Part shown: piece by piece, positions 16,172 to 25,165 of the stretch
Numbering within the stretch: the stretch's first letter is position 1
How the letters are laid out: each line of letters begins with the position of its first letter
DNA from: Planctomycetota bacterium
GTDB taxonomy: Bacteria; Planctomycetota; UBA1135; GCA-002686595
Reading direction: 5' to 3'
Assembly (NCBI GenBank): GCA_004357655.1
Contig: SMVQ01000087.1
Location: 1 to 39,558 of the forward strand
Length of the DNA: 39,558 nt
Position numbers and translations under genes: made by a program
The notes under the pieces: generated by a model
Seen by the model: only the letters and a program-made list of their open reading frames with translations
The model's database searches: none
Told to the model about the DNA's origin: nothing

Positions 16172-17164
16172 ATGAAGGCCGCGACGGACCGCTTCGAGCT
16201 CGTCACCGCGCCCTCCGGCGCCGATTCCGAGGATCTCGGGGCCGCCGTGCTCGCGGGTCTCGGCACCGAGCCGAAGAGCCTCCCGTCGCGATTCCTCTAC
16301 GACGAGCCGGGCAATCGATTCTTCGAGCGGATCTGCGAGCTCCCGGAGTACTACCTCACGCGCGTCGAGCGCGAGCTCCTCGATCGGAACGCTGCGGCGG
16401 TCGCCGCGGGCTTTCAGGGCGCCATCGACATCGTCGAGTTCGGGAGCGGGACGGCGGAGAAGACGGAACACCTGCTCGCCGCGTTCTTCCAGGGCGGACG
16501 CGACGTGCGCTACGTGCCCGTGGACATCTGCCGCGAGGTCCTCGTCGCCAGCGCCGAGCGGCTCCTGGCGGACTTCCCCAAGCTTTCGATCATGGCCCTC
16601 GAAGCGGAGTACGAGGCGGGGCTGGGGCTGCTCGCGGCCCGCGCGCGAGGCCGGAAGCTCGTGTGCTGGCTCGGATCCAGCATCGGCAACCTCGAGCGTG
16701 CGGATGCGGGCCGGTTCCTGGCGCGCGTGCGCGAGTGGCTGGGCCCGGACGACAGGTTCCTGTTGGGCGTCGATCTGCGGAAGGGCAAGGCCGTGCTGGA
16801 GGCCGCCTACGACGACTCGCAAGGCGTGAGCGCGGCGTTCAACCAGAACCTGCTCGAGCGGGTGAACAAGGAGTTGGGCGGGCGCTTCCAGCTGGACGCG
16901 TTCGATTACGAAGCCGTGTACGACGACGTGCGCGGCTGCGTGGAGATGTCTCAGGTGAGCCGGTACGACCAGGCGGTTCGCATCGAGGCGCTCGAGCGCT
17001 CGTTCACGTTCGCGGCCGGCGAGAAGATCCTCATCGAGGTCTCCGTCAAGTACTCCGAGACGGAGCTCGACGTGCTCGGCCGGCAGGGCGGGTTCGAGCG
17101 CGAACGGATCTGGCGCGACCCGGGCGCCGGCTACGCCCTCGTGCTCCTGCGACCCGTGCCGTGA
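16172..17164 (+). CDS. egtD: L-histidine N-alpha-methyltransferase EgtD
   Basis: EgtD transfers three methyl groups from SAM to the alpha-amine of histidine, giving hercynine, the precursor of ergothioneine and selenoneine. The 330 residues fit the family (about 320). Landmarks: YDEPGNRFFERICELPEYY (43-61), SAM-binding VEFGSGTAEKT (88-98), YVPVDI (114-119), LGSSIGNLE (167-175, Asn173), AAYDDSQGV (211-219, Tyr213) and LIEVSVKYS (287-295). The Asn, Tyr, Glu289 and Ser291 correspond to histidine-binding residues of mycobacterial EgtD as I recall. No EgtB or SenA is adjacent. ATG 16172 is chosen; an in-frame GTG at 16153 would add only a few residues. It is the last gene of the plus run, followed by a strong hairpin. 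Confidence 0.93.
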   Translation: MKAATDRFELVTAPSGADSEDLGAAVLAGLGTEPKSLPSRFLYDEPGNRFFERICELPEYYLTRVERELLDRNAAAVAAGFQGAIDIVEFGSGTAEKTEHLLAAFFQGGRDVRYVPVDICREVLVASAERLLADFPKLSIMALEAEYEAGLGLLAARARGRKLVCWLGSSIGNLERADAGRFLARVREWLGPDDRFLLGVDLRKGKAVLEAAYDDSQGVSAAFNQNLLERVNKELGGRFQLDAFDYEAVYDDVRGCVEMSQVSRYDQAVRIEALERSFTFAAGEKILIEVSVKYSETELDVLGRQGGFERERIWRDPGAGYALVLLRPVP

Positions 17165-17182
17165 GCCGGAGCCCGCGCGGCG

Positions 17183-17205
17183 CATGAATCATGCCATGAA
17201 TCATG
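17183..17205. repeat. Tandem 11-bp near-palindromic repeat after egtD
   Basis: CATGAATCATG occurs at 17183-17193 and again at 17195-17205, one base apart. Each copy is almost self-complementary. It is a marked AT-rich island between the egtD stop and the terminator hairpin. A protein-binding site is possible. Confidence 0.6.
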
Positions 17206-17216
17206 CATGGTGAAGA

Positions 17217-17245
17217 GCCCCCGGAGCGCGCGGCGCTCCGGGGGC
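17217..17245. terminator. Strong bidirectional hairpin between egtD and the convergent small gene
   Basis: A perfect 13-bp stem (GCCCCCGGAGCGC against its complement) with a 3-base loop GCG, 52 bp after the egtD stop and 49 bp after the stop of the convergent gene. No T-run follows on either side, but position and stability fit a shared terminator. Confidence 0.65.
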
Positions 17246-17294
17246 CCAGCGAGCAGGGCCCATCCACCGTGTCCCGCTCGGTTCGGCGGCGGAT

Positions 17295-17822
17295 TCAGTG
17301 ATGATGTCCGCCGCTGCACTGCCAGTTGCCGGGCACCCACACCTGCTTGTGCAGGGTCTTCCAGTGCCCGTGACCGGGGACCGTCTGCCAGACGCCTCCG
17401 GCGATCCGATTGCGCTGCAAGACGCCGTGATGATCCGTCCACACGTGGAACTCGGGCTGGATCCAGACTCGCAGGCTGTGGCCCGGGACCCAGACCTGCT
17501 CCTTCACGGTCTCGTAGCGACCGGGGACGAAGAAGCACGACGGGCTCGCGTAGGCGCGGTAGCCGTGGCTCGTTCCGTACCGGGGCGACCCGTACCCGTG
17601 CGACCCGTACGCGACCGAGAGGCCGAAGCTCGAGTGCTTGGACCGCTTGCCGTAGTGCGCGCCGAAGCTCACACCGTGCGATCCGAACTGGACGCTCACG
17701 CCGCTGTGCTTCGCACTCTTCGACGAGTACCTCTGGGCGCTGGCCGTCGGAGTGAAGGTGGCGAGAGTCGCGAGAGCCAGGGCCAGGGGGAGGCCAAGCT
17801 TGCGGATGCGTGAAGTGAACAT
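17295..17822 (-). CDS. Small secreted His/Tyr/Gly-rich protein with VWVPG repeats
   Basis: 175 residues with a clear signal peptide (MFTSRIRKLGLPLALALATL, cleavage near TASAQ). The middle is rich in Ser, Gly, His and Tyr (YGSHGYGSPRYGTSHGYRAY). The C-terminal third has two similar units: VPGRYETVKEQVWVPGHSLR and VPGHGHWKTLHKQVWVPGNW, with a His-rich end (CSGGHHH). Such VPG-x-Y/W-x-x-x-x-x-x-VWVPG repeats occur in small exported proteins I have seen in Planctomycetota; function unknown. The His/Cys tail suggests possible metal binding. AGGGG eight bases upstream supports ATG 17822. Convergent with egtD. Confidence 0.75.
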   Translation of the reverse strand: MFTSRIRKLGLPLALALATLATFTPTASAQRYSSKSAKHSGVSVQFGSHGVSFGAHYGKRSKHSSFGLSVAYGSHGYGSPRYGTSHGYRAYASPSCFFVPGRYETVKEQVWVPGHSLRVWIQPEFHVWTDHHGVLQRNRIAGGVWQTVPGHGHWKTLHKQVWVPGNWQCSGGHHH

Positions 17823-18174
17823 GTCGAGACCCCTTTCGGTTGGCGCGCGTCGGCGGCGAGCTCGTGGTCGGCGCGGTGTCGGCCGTATCGATGCACACAC
17901 CCAGATGCACATGCCGTTCCAACCCCGATTCGACGGGAACGGCTCCCAGGGGGCCTCGGGGGCGGTCCGCGTGCCGGCGATCGAGCCGATCGGACCCACG
18001 CCGAGGACGGAGTGTCCCCAGGAGGGGGCAGCCGACGCGGGCATCGAGCGCCCCCGGCGCTCCTCCGGGGCCTTCCAGGCCGAGATTCCAGTGGCGGAGG
18101 CAGCGATCGTCGTGTCTGTTGTGGAGGGCCCTACGCCGGGCGCGTCCGAACCGGCCTCGCGCCCCGAACCGACC
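17823..18174. other. Divergent intergenic region
   Basis: 352 bp between the small minus-strand gene and the DUF1553 gene. It should hold both promoters, but I see no convincing -35/-10 pair, repeat or RNA. The plus frame is open through it but reads as low-complexity Arg/Ala/Pro sequence. In-frame GTG codons at 18091, 18112 (GGAGG 11 bases upstream) and 18121 are alternative starts of the downstream gene. Confidence 0.4.
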
Positions 18175-21100
18175 TTGATCCGCCTCACGATCCGCTCCCT
18201 GGCTGCCCTGTCGCTGGCGGCTACGCCATTCGCATCCACCCCGCAGGCGTCGGGTCCGGACGTCGACTTCGCGCGCGACGTCCGCCCGATTCTCGCGCGG
18301 CGCTGCTTCGAGTGCCACGGGCCGGACAAGCAGAAGGGCAGCCTGCGGCTCGACGTGCGCGACAGCCTCTTCCGCGGGCCCGACCCGGACTTTCCGCCGG
18401 TCGTGCCCGGCGACCTCGAGGCGAGCGGGCTCTTCGAGCGCGTGACCCTGCCGGCGGACGATCCCGACGTCATGCCCGCGAAGGGCGAGCCGCTCTCGGT
18501 CGACGAGATCGAAGTGCTGCGGAAGTGGATCACGGCCGGCGCGCCGGCCCCGGCGTCCGCGTTCACCCCTGTATCGGAGACCGGCGCCGCCGGGCTTCCA
18601 CCCGCCTCGCCGGAGCGTATCGCGGAAGCGCTGGCCGCACTCGATGACGCCGGCGGGCCGGTCGACTTCAACCGCGACGTGCGGCCGATCCTGGCGGCGA
18701 ACTGCTTCCAGTGCCACGGGCACGATCCGGAGCACCGGAAGGCCGGGCTCCGCCTCGACACCTACGAGGGAGCGTTCGCGGAGGGCGATGGAGCCACGGC
18801 GCTGATCGTGCCGGGGGACGCGGCGCGGAGCATCCTCGTGCACCGCATCCTCGCCGCGGACGAAGACGACCGCATGCCCCCGGCCGATTCGGGCCGCGAG
18901 CTCGACGAGCGCGAGCGCGGGCTCCTCGTGCGCTGGATCGTAGACGGGGCGAAGTGGGAGGAGCACTGGTCGTTCATCGCGCCGGAGGTTCCGCCCCTGC
19001 CCGAGGTCGAGGGCGAGCACTGGCCGCGCGGAGCGATCGATCGCTTCATCCTCGCCCGCCTGGAAGCCGAGGGCCTCGCGCCCTCCGCCGAGACCGACCG
19101 CCGCAGCCTGATCCGCCGGGTGACCCTGGACCTGACCGGCCTGCCGCCGACGTTGGAGGAGGTCGAGAGCTTCGTCGCCAGGGACGACCCGGACGCGTAC
19201 GAGCGGCTCGTCGACCGCCTCCTCGACTCCCCGCGGTACGGCGAGCACATGGCGCGGTACTGGCTGGACGCGGCGCGCTACGGCGACACCCACGGCCTGC
19301 ACCTCGACAACTACCGCGAGATGTGGCCGTATCGGGACTGGGTCATCGATGCCTTCAACGCGAACAAGCCCTACGACGAATTCGCGGTCGAGCAGATCGC
19401 CGGCGACCTCCTGCCCGACGCGTCGCTCGCGCAGCGCATCGCATCCGGCTTCAATCGCGCGCACGTCTCGACCAACGAGGGTGGGTCGATCTCGGAGGAG
19501 GTGTACGTCCGCAACGTCGTCGATCGCGTGAGCACGACGGGTACCGTGTTCCTCGGCCTCACGGTCGGCTGCGCGGTCTGCCACGACCACAAGTTCGACC
19601 CCGTCACGCAGAAGGAGTTCTACCAGCTCTTCGCATTCTTCAACAACCTCGACGCCAACCCGATGGACGGGAACGCCAAGGCGCACCCACCGGTCGCGAA
19701 GGTACCGTCCGAGGCGCAGACGACGCGGATGGCCGCGCTGCGCGGCGACATCGCGGACGAGGAGGCGGTGATCGCGGTCGAGCTCGCGAAGGTGGTGTAC
19801 GTCGAGCCCGACGAGATGCACGCGACGGCGGACGCGCCGCGGCGCGAGATCGTCTGGGTGGACGACGAGCTGCCCGCCGGCGCGGAGCCCGAGGGTGACG
19901 GCCTCGTGTGGCAGGAGTCGCCCGCGCGGCTCGTCCACTCCGGCCGGCTCTCGATGAAGCGCACGAGCGTCGGATTGCAGCAGCACTCGTTCCGGAACGC
20001 CGCGAAGAAGCTGCGGATCGGCTACGGCGACACGCTATTCGCCTGGATCTACCTCGATCCGGCCGCCCCGCCGCGGGAGGTCATGCTGCAGTACAACACC
20101 GACGGCGCGGGCGCCTGGGGACACCGCGCCTACTGGGGCGAGAACCTGATCGAGTACGGCAAGGACGGGACGACGGAACGCGTACGCATGGGGGAGCTCC
20201 CACCCGCCGGCGAGTGGGTGCGGCTCGAGGTGGACGTCGCGCAGGTCGGTCTCGTGCCGGGGATGGTCGTGCACGGCATGGCGTTCACGCAGTTCGACGG
20301 CACGGCGTACTGGGACACGGTCGGGATCGACTCGGCGATGCCGGAGGAACCCGAGGACTTCGCCTGGATCCACGACGACGTGCCGAGCGGCGCGAAGCTT
20401 GCCGGAAACGGCGCGACGTGGCGGTGGGTCGGCGGCGCGGAGCACCCGGTGAAGAGCGGCTTGCGCAGCCTGCGTCGCAGCGGCGGCGACGGACTCAATC
20501 AGGACTACTTCACGGAAGCGCGGCCGCTTCGGTTGCACACGGGCGACGTGCTCTACGCGCACGTGTGGCTCGACCCGGACGACCCGCCGCGCTCCGTCCA
20601 GCTCCAGTTCAACGACGGCGGCTGGGGGCACCGCGCGCGCTGGGGGGCGCCGGCGCACGGCGCGGGGGCCGACGGCGGGGCGGACTTCGTCGCGGGCGAT
20701 CTGCCACCCACCGGCGAGTGGGTGCGGCTCGCGGTCGACCTCGCCAGCGTGGGGCTGAAGCAGGGCAGCGAGCTCAATGGCTGGGCGTTCACGCAAGTCG
20801 GCGGGACCGTGTATTGGGACGAAGCCGGCGTGCGCACCTGGAGCCCGCCCGACGACCGCTACCTCCAATCCCAGCGCATCTGGGAGCGCATCGCCGCGGG
20901 TGACAAGGGCGTGCCGCAGGACGTGCGGGACGCGCTCGCGATCGATCGCGAGGCGCGCGATGCGGCGCCGGCAAAGCTCGTTCGCGATCACTACCTGCGC
21001 TACGTCTACGGCGGCACGCGCCAGGTGTTCGACGGGCTCGAGGGCAGGGTCACGGCCCTGCGCGACGAGCTGAAGCAGGTCGACGACGCGGTCCCGACGA

Positions 21101-22185
21101 CGCTCGTCATGAAGGAGCTCGCCGAGCCGCGTCCCGCCTACCTGCTCCTGCGCGGCGACTACGAGGCGCGGGGCGAGGAGGTCGTGCGCGCGACGCCGGC
21201 CGTGCTGCCCGCCATGGATCCGGACTTGCCGCGCGACCGCCTGGGCTTCGCGCGCTGGCTCGTCGACCCGGGCCATCCCCTGACGGCGCGCGTCGCCGTG
21301 AACCGACTCTGGCAGCAGGTGTTCGGCACGGGGATCGTGAAGACAGCTGAGGACTTCGGCAACCAGGGCGAGCGACCGAGCCACCCGTCGCTGCTCGACT
21401 GGCTCGCGACCCGCTTCGTCGCCGACGGCTGGGACGTGAAGGGCACGATGCGCCGCCTCGTGCTCTCGTCGACGTACCGGCAATCGTCGCGCGTGACGCC
21501 GGAGCTCAACGCGCGCGATCCGGAGAACCGGCTCTACGCCCGCGGCCCCCGCTTCCGCCTGGACGCGGAGGTGCTGCGCGACCAGGCACTGTTCGTCAGC
21601 GGGCTGCTCGTCGAGACGCTCGGCGGTCCGAGCGTCAAGCCGCCGCAGCCCGCGGGCCTGTGGCACGCCGTGGGCTACACGTCCTCGAACACGGCCCGGT
21701 TCGAGGCGGACGAGGGTCCGGACAAGGTGTACCGCCGGTCGCTCTACACCTTCCTCAAGCGGACCTCGCCGCCGCCGCAGATGACCACGTTCGACGCCCC
21801 CAGCCGCGAGACGTCCTGCGTGCGACGCGAGCGCACGAACACGCCCCTGCAGGCGCTGCTGCTCATGAACGAGCAGGAGTACGTCGAGGCCGCGCGGGGC
21901 CTCGCCCTGCGTACCCTGAATTCAGCGGAGACCGCGCCCGACCGCGCGCGTTATGCCTTCCGCCTCGGTACCGGTCGCGATCCGGACGAAGGCGAGGTCG
22001 GTGCGATCCTCGAGCTGTTCGAGGGCGCGCTCGCCGAGTACCGCTCGAATCCGGCGGCGGCGTTGGCCCTTCTGGGGGCGGACGAGTCGGACAACGATCC
22101 CGAACGCGACGCCGCCGAGCTCGCGGCGTGGACGATGGTCGCCAACCTGATCCTGAACCTCGACGAGGTCATCACGAAGTCCTGA
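18175..22185 (+). CDS. Planctomycete cytochrome / DUF1549 / DUF1553 protein
   Basis: About 1336 residues from TTG 18175, chosen because it starts a good signal peptide (IRLTIRSLAALSLAATPFAS); GTG at 18112 or 18121 is possible. Domain order: two PSCyt1 units with CFECHG (44-49) and CFQCHG (177-182), DUF1549/PSCyt2 (about 285-510) with a third CxxCH in VGCAVCHDHKFDP, an insert of two homologous beta modules (about 560-890), then DUF1553/PSD1 (about 940-1320). PSCyt domains are thought to bind c-type haem; this family is expanded in Planctomycetota and often linked to periplasmic polysaccharide breakdown, but no activity is certain. The DUF1501 gene follows three bases later, the usual pairing. 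Confidence 0.92.
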   Translation: MIRLTIRSLAALSLAATPFASTPQASGPDVDFARDVRPILARRCFECHGPDKQKGSLRLDVRDSLFRGPDPDFPPVVPGDLEASGLFERVTLPADDPDVMPAKGEPLSVDEIEVLRKWITAGAPAPASAFTPVSETGAAGLPPASPERIAEALAALDDAGGPVDFNRDVRPILAANCFQCHGHDPEHRKAGLRLDTYEGAFAEGDGATALIVPGDAARSILVHRILAADEDDRMPPADSGRELDERERGLLVRWIVDGAKWEEHWSFIAPEVPPLPEVEGEHWPRGAIDRFILARLEAEGLAPSAETDRRSLIRRVTLDLTGLPPTLEEVESFVARDDPDAYERLVDRLLDSPRYGEHMARYWLDAARYGDTHGLHLDNYREMWPYRDWVIDAFNANKPYDEFAVEQIAGDLLPDASLAQRIASGFNRAHVSTNEGGSISEEVYVRNVVDRVSTTGTVFLGLTVGCAVCHDHKFDPVTQKEFYQLFAFFNNLDANPMDGNAKAHPPVAKVPSEAQTTRMAALRGDIADEEAVIAVELAKVVYVEPDEMHATADAPRREIVWVDDELPAGAEPEGDGLVWQESPARLVHSGRLSMKRTSVGLQQHSFRNAAKKLRIGYGDTLFAWIYLDPAAPPREVMLQYNTDGAGAWGHRAYWGENLIEYGKDGTTERVRMGELPPAGEWVRLEVDVAQVGLVPGMVVHGMAFTQFDGTAYWDTVGIDSAMPEEPEDFAWIHDDVPSGAKLAGNGATWRWVGGAEHPVKSGLRSLRRSGGDGLNQDYFTEARPLRLHTGDVLYAHVWLDPDDPPRSVQLQFNDGGWGHRARWGAPAHGAGADGGADFVAGDLPPTGEWVRLAVDLASVGLKQGSELNGWAFTQVGGTVYWDEAGVRTWSPPDDRYLQSQRIWERIAAGDKGVPQDVRDALAIDREARDAAPAKLVRDHYLRYVYGGTRQVFDGLEGRVTALRDELKQVDDAVPTTLVMKELAEPRPAYLLLRGDYEARGEEVVRATPAVLPAMDPDLPRDRLGFARWLVDPGHPLTARVAVNRLWQQVFGTGIVKTAEDFGNQGERPSHPSLLDWLATRFVADGWDVKGTMRRLVLSSTYRQSSRVTPELNARDPENRLYARGPRFRLDAEVLRDQALFVSGLLVETLGGPSVKPPQPAGLWHAVGYTSSNTARFEADEGPDKVYRRSLYTFLKRTSPPPQMTTFDAPSRETSCVRRERTNTPLQALLLMNEQEYVEAARGLALRTLNSAETAPDRARYAFRLGTGRDPDEGEVGAILELFEGALAEYRSNPAAALALLGADESDNDPERDAAELAAWTMVANLILNLDEVITKS

Positions 22186-22188
22186 GCC

Positions 22189-23655
22189 ATGAACTCATTC
22201 GCGGAGTACGAGCAGCAGACGCGCCGGCAGTTCTTCGGTCGCGCGGCGTCGGGCCTGGGGGCCGCGGCGCTCGCCTCGCTCCTCGGACCGCGGGCGCTCG
22301 CCGCGGCGGCGCCCCGGAGGATCGGCACGGGCATCCCGGGTCTGCCGCACTTCGCGCCCAAGGCGAAACGCGCCATCTACCTCTTCATGGCGGGGGCGCC
22401 CTCGCAGATCGACACTTTCGACTACAAGCCGAAGCTGCGGGAGATGTTCGACGCCGACCTGCCGGAGTCGATCCGGATGGGTCAGCGCCTCACCACCATG
22501 ACGTCGGGTCAGGCGCGCTTCCCCCTCGCCCCGTCGATCTACGAGTTCGGGCGCTACGACAACGGCGGTGACGGCGCGTGGGTGAGCGAGCTCCTGCCGT
22601 ACACGGCCTCGATGGTGAAGGACATCGCCATCGTGCGCTCCGTGTACACGGAGGCGATCAACCACGACCCGGCGATTACTTTCATCTGCACGGGACGTCA
22701 GCTCCCCGGCTGGCCGAGCCTCGGCGCCTGGCTCTCCTACGGCCTCGGCTCCGTGAACGACGACCTGCCCGCGTTCGTGGTCCTGAACGCGACCTGGACG
22801 GGGCGGAAGGAAGCGCAGGCGCTCTACAACCGGCTGTGGGGGAGCGGGATCCTACCCAGCGAGTACCAGGGCGTCGCCCTGCGTTCGGAAGGCGATCCCG
22901 TGCTCTTCCTGCACGACCCGCCCGGTGTCAGTCGAACGGGCCGGCGCCGGATGCTGGACGCGCTGCGGCGCCTGAACCTCGCGCAGTTCGAGCGGGCCGG
23001 AGACACGGAGACGCAGGCGCGCATCGCCCAGTACGAGATGGCGTTCCGGATGCAGAGCTCGGTGCCCGATCTGACGGATCTATCGGACGAGCCCGACGAG
23101 GTCTTCGAGCTGTACGGGCCGGACTCGCGCAAGCCGGGCACGTTCGCGGCGAGCTGTCTCCTCGCCCGCCGCCTCGCCGAGCGCGGCGTGCCCTTCACGC
23201 AGATCTTCCACCGCGGCTGGGACCAGCACGCCAACCTGCCGACCGACCTGCCCAACCAGTGCCGCGACATCGACCAGCCGGCGACGGCGCTCGTGCAGGA
23301 CCTGAAGCGGCGCGGTATGCTCGACGACACGCTCGTCATCTGGGGCGGGGAATTCGGCCGGACCGTCTACTGCCAGGGCACTCTCACGAAGACGAACTAT
23401 GGTCGCGACCACCACCCCAAGTGCTTCACGGTGTGGCTGGCGGGCGGCGGTGTGCAGGGTGGTGTCGTGCACGGGGAGACCGACGACTTCAGCTACAACA
23501 TCGTGCGCGACCCGGTGCACATCCGCGACCTCAACGCCACGATCCTGCATTGCCTCGGGATCGACGACGAGCGGTTCAGCGTCAAGCATCAAGGGCTCGA
23601 CGTGCGGCTGACCGGCACCGAGCAGGCGCACGTCGTGCGCGACATCCTCGCATGA
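22189..23655 (+). CDS. DUF1501 protein, Tat-exported
   Basis: 488 residues. The N-terminus has a twin-arginine motif [18 protein letters not shown] (RR at 12-13) followed by an Ala/Leu core, so it should be exported folded. The DUF1501 body includes [20 protein letters not shown], a central DQHANLP segment, [10 protein letters not shown] and a closing [23 protein letters not shown]1501 proteins belong to the alkaline phosphatase/sulfatase-like superfamily and almost always accompany DUF1549/DUF1553 genes in Planctomycetota; their substrate is not established. It starts three bases after the DUF1553 stop, and its TGA overlaps the next ATG, so the three genes should be one operon. Confidence 0.93.
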   Translation: MNSFAEYEQQTRRQFFGRAASGLGAAALASLLGPRALAAAAPRRIGTGIPGLPHFAPKAKRAIYLFMAGAPSQIDTFDYKPKLREMFDADLPESIRMGQRLTTMTSGQARFPLAPSIYEFGRYDNGGDGAWVSELLPYTASMVKDIAIVRSVYTEAINHDPAITFICTGRQLPGWPSLGAWLSYGLGSVNDDLPAFVVLNATWTGRKEAQALYNRLWGSGILPSEYQGVALRSEGDPVLFLHDPPGVSRTGRRRMLDALRRLNLAQFERAGDTETQARIAQYEMAFRMQSSVPDLTDLSDEPDEVFELYGPDSRKPGTFAASCLLARRLAERGVPFTQIFHRGWDQHANLPTDLPNQCRDIDQPATALVQDLKRRGMLDDTLVIWGGEFGRTVYCQGTLTKTNYGRDHHPKCFTVWLAGGGVQGGVVHGETDDFSYNIVRDPVHIRDLNATILHCLGIDDERFSVKHQGLDVRLTGTEQAHVVRDILA

Positions 23656-24296
23656 GCGCGAGTGCCTGCCGTCGAGCCCAGGTCGCGCCGGCGCTCCTCG
23701 TGCTCGCGGCCGTCCTCCCCGCCTGCGTGACGGAGCCGGTGGACGAGGCCCGCCCGGTCGCCGTCCGGCGGCCGATGACGCCCCACGAGGCCATCGTCGA
23801 GGAGATCGCGCTCCAGCGCGCCCTCCATCAGCCCGATGACCACCATCTGCGGCTCGACGGCTTCGTGGGCCAGTGGCTCGTGCTGGTGCACTCCTGTCCG
23901 TCGGACGGGAGCGAGCCCGTGCTCATCGCGCGCGGCCACGCGACCATCGATTGGATGCTGGGCCGTCGCTACCTCGAGTGGAAGATCCAGCTCGACGTCG
24001 GCGAGACGACGAACGTCGTCAGCGGACACATGGGCTACGACGTCGTGGCCGACGAGTATCAGGCGCTCTGGATCTCGGACATCACGACCGGCATGAGCAT
24101 CGTCTACGGCAACGGCAACCCGCAGGGCCGCGGTCTCGTCATGGTCGGAACGGGCACGCGGGGTGGCCGGACGGTCGTCGTGGCCCGCAGCGTCCTGCGC
24201 TTCGTGGGGCAGGACAGCTTCGTGATCGAGCGCTACGGCGCACAGAGCGAGGTCGTGATCCAGCGCTCGACGTACGTTCGACGCAGCGACAGGTGA
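23652..24296 (+). CDS. DUF1579-family lipoprotein
   Basis: 214 residues. The start ATG 23652 overlaps the DUF1501 stop (ATGA). A lipobox LPAC puts the lipid-modified Cys at 25, so this is an exported lipoprotein. The body matches DUF1579: [52 protein letters not shown], then [20 protein letters not shown]. It is a lipocalin-like beta-barrel family often found near planctomycete hydrolase genes; ligand unknown. Last gene of the DUF1553 operon. Confidence 0.82.
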   Translation: MSASACRRAQVAPALLVLAAVLPACVTEPVDEARPVAVRRPMTPHEAIVEEIALQRALHQPDDHHLRLDGFVGQWLVLVHSCPSDGSEPVLIARGHATIDWMLGRRYLEWKIQLDVGETTNVVSGHMGYDVVADEYQALWISDITTGMSIVYGNGNPQGRGLVMVGTGTRGGRTVVVARSVLRFVGQDSFVIERYGAQSEVVIQRSTYVRRSDR

Positions 24297-24339
24297 CCTC
24301 GCGGAGCGCGGGGGGAGGCCTCTACTGGGCCTGGGGGAG

Positions 24340-24355
24340 GAGCGCGCGGGCGCTC
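24340..24355. terminator. Weak hairpin between convergent operons
   Basis: GAGCGC and GCGCTC form a perfect 6-bp stem with loop GCGG in the 83-bp space between the DUF1579 stop and the stop of the minus-strand ABC operon. No T-run. Position suggests a shared terminator, but such short GC stems are common here. Confidence 0.3.
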
Positions 24356-24379
24356 TCGCCAGGTCCGCGTCTCTACCGC

Positions 24380-25165
24380 TCAGGCGGTGAGCACGTACTG
24401 CCGCCGCGCGATTCCGAGCGCGCCGACCACGAGCGTGACGATCGCGACCACGGCCAGGGTGCCGAGCGCTTCACCGGGGCTCGAGAACGAGTCGATGTTC
24501 AGGATCTCCGCGCTCTGCCAGCACGTCTCGGTCGCGTCGACGAGGATGCTCCGGAGGTGGTACTGGATCGTGAGGCTCTGGCTTCCGCCGGGCACGTTGG
24601 CGATCGCCATCTCGAACGCGAACGTGTAGCCGAGGCCGACGATCATGGGGTGGCGGAGGAACACGCCGATCGTCGCGAACAGGATCGTGTACACGGTGCC
24701 GCCCACGATGTTGGCTGCGAAGACACGCAGGGCCAGGCCGTCCGGTAGCTCGCCGGTGCGCTGGGCGGCGGCGAGTGCGATCGCGATCGCACTCGACCCG
24801 AGCAGCAGCCAGACGAGGACGAGCGTCGCCAGCAGGCGGCCGAAGAGCAGCGCAGGGCGCGGGATGGGTCGCGTGAAGAGGTAGGTGATCGTGCGGTTCT
24901 CGATCTCCTCGGTGACGACGGCCGAACCGGCGACGAGCGCGAGGATCGGGACGATCACCTGGAGGTTCAGCCAGAACGAGATGCTGGCGAGGATCTCGCC
25001 TGGCTTCACGTCGCCGGGCGCGAACGTCGCCACGATCAGGGCGATGACGGGCGGGATCGCGGCGAGGAGGATCGCGAGCAGCATGCGCCGCGAGCGCATC
25101 ACCATCGTGAGCTGCATCCGGAAGAGGAGCCAGGTCGCGCGCAGGAGCTCAATCATTCCATTCAC
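24380..25165 (-). CDS. ABC-2 type permease
   Basis: 261 residues with about six membrane helices. The N-terminus (LLRATWLLFRMQLTMVMRSR) and SAVVTEEIENRTITYLFTRP are typical of ABC-2 permeases of the NatB/NosY type: 'xxExxxxTxxyLxxrPixR'. GTG 25165 overlaps the stop of the ATPase gene (GTGA), so translation is probably coupled; ATG 25156 is an alternative. It should form the membrane part of an exporter with the ATPase at 25162-26082. Substrate unknown. Last gene of the eight-gene minus-strand ABC run. Confidence 0.85.
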   Translation of the reverse strand: MNGMIELLRATWLLFRMQLTMVMRSRRMLLAILLAAIPPVIALIVATFAPGDVKPGEILASISFWLNLQVIVPILALVAGSAVVTEEIENRTITYLFTRPIPRPALLFGRLLATLVLVWLLLGSSAIAIALAAAQRTGELPDGLALRVFAANIVGGTVYTILFATIGVFLRHPMIVGLGYTFAFEMAIANVPGGSQSLTIQYHLRSILVDATETCWQSAEILNIDSFSSPGEALGTLAVVAIVTLVVGALGIARRQYVLTA

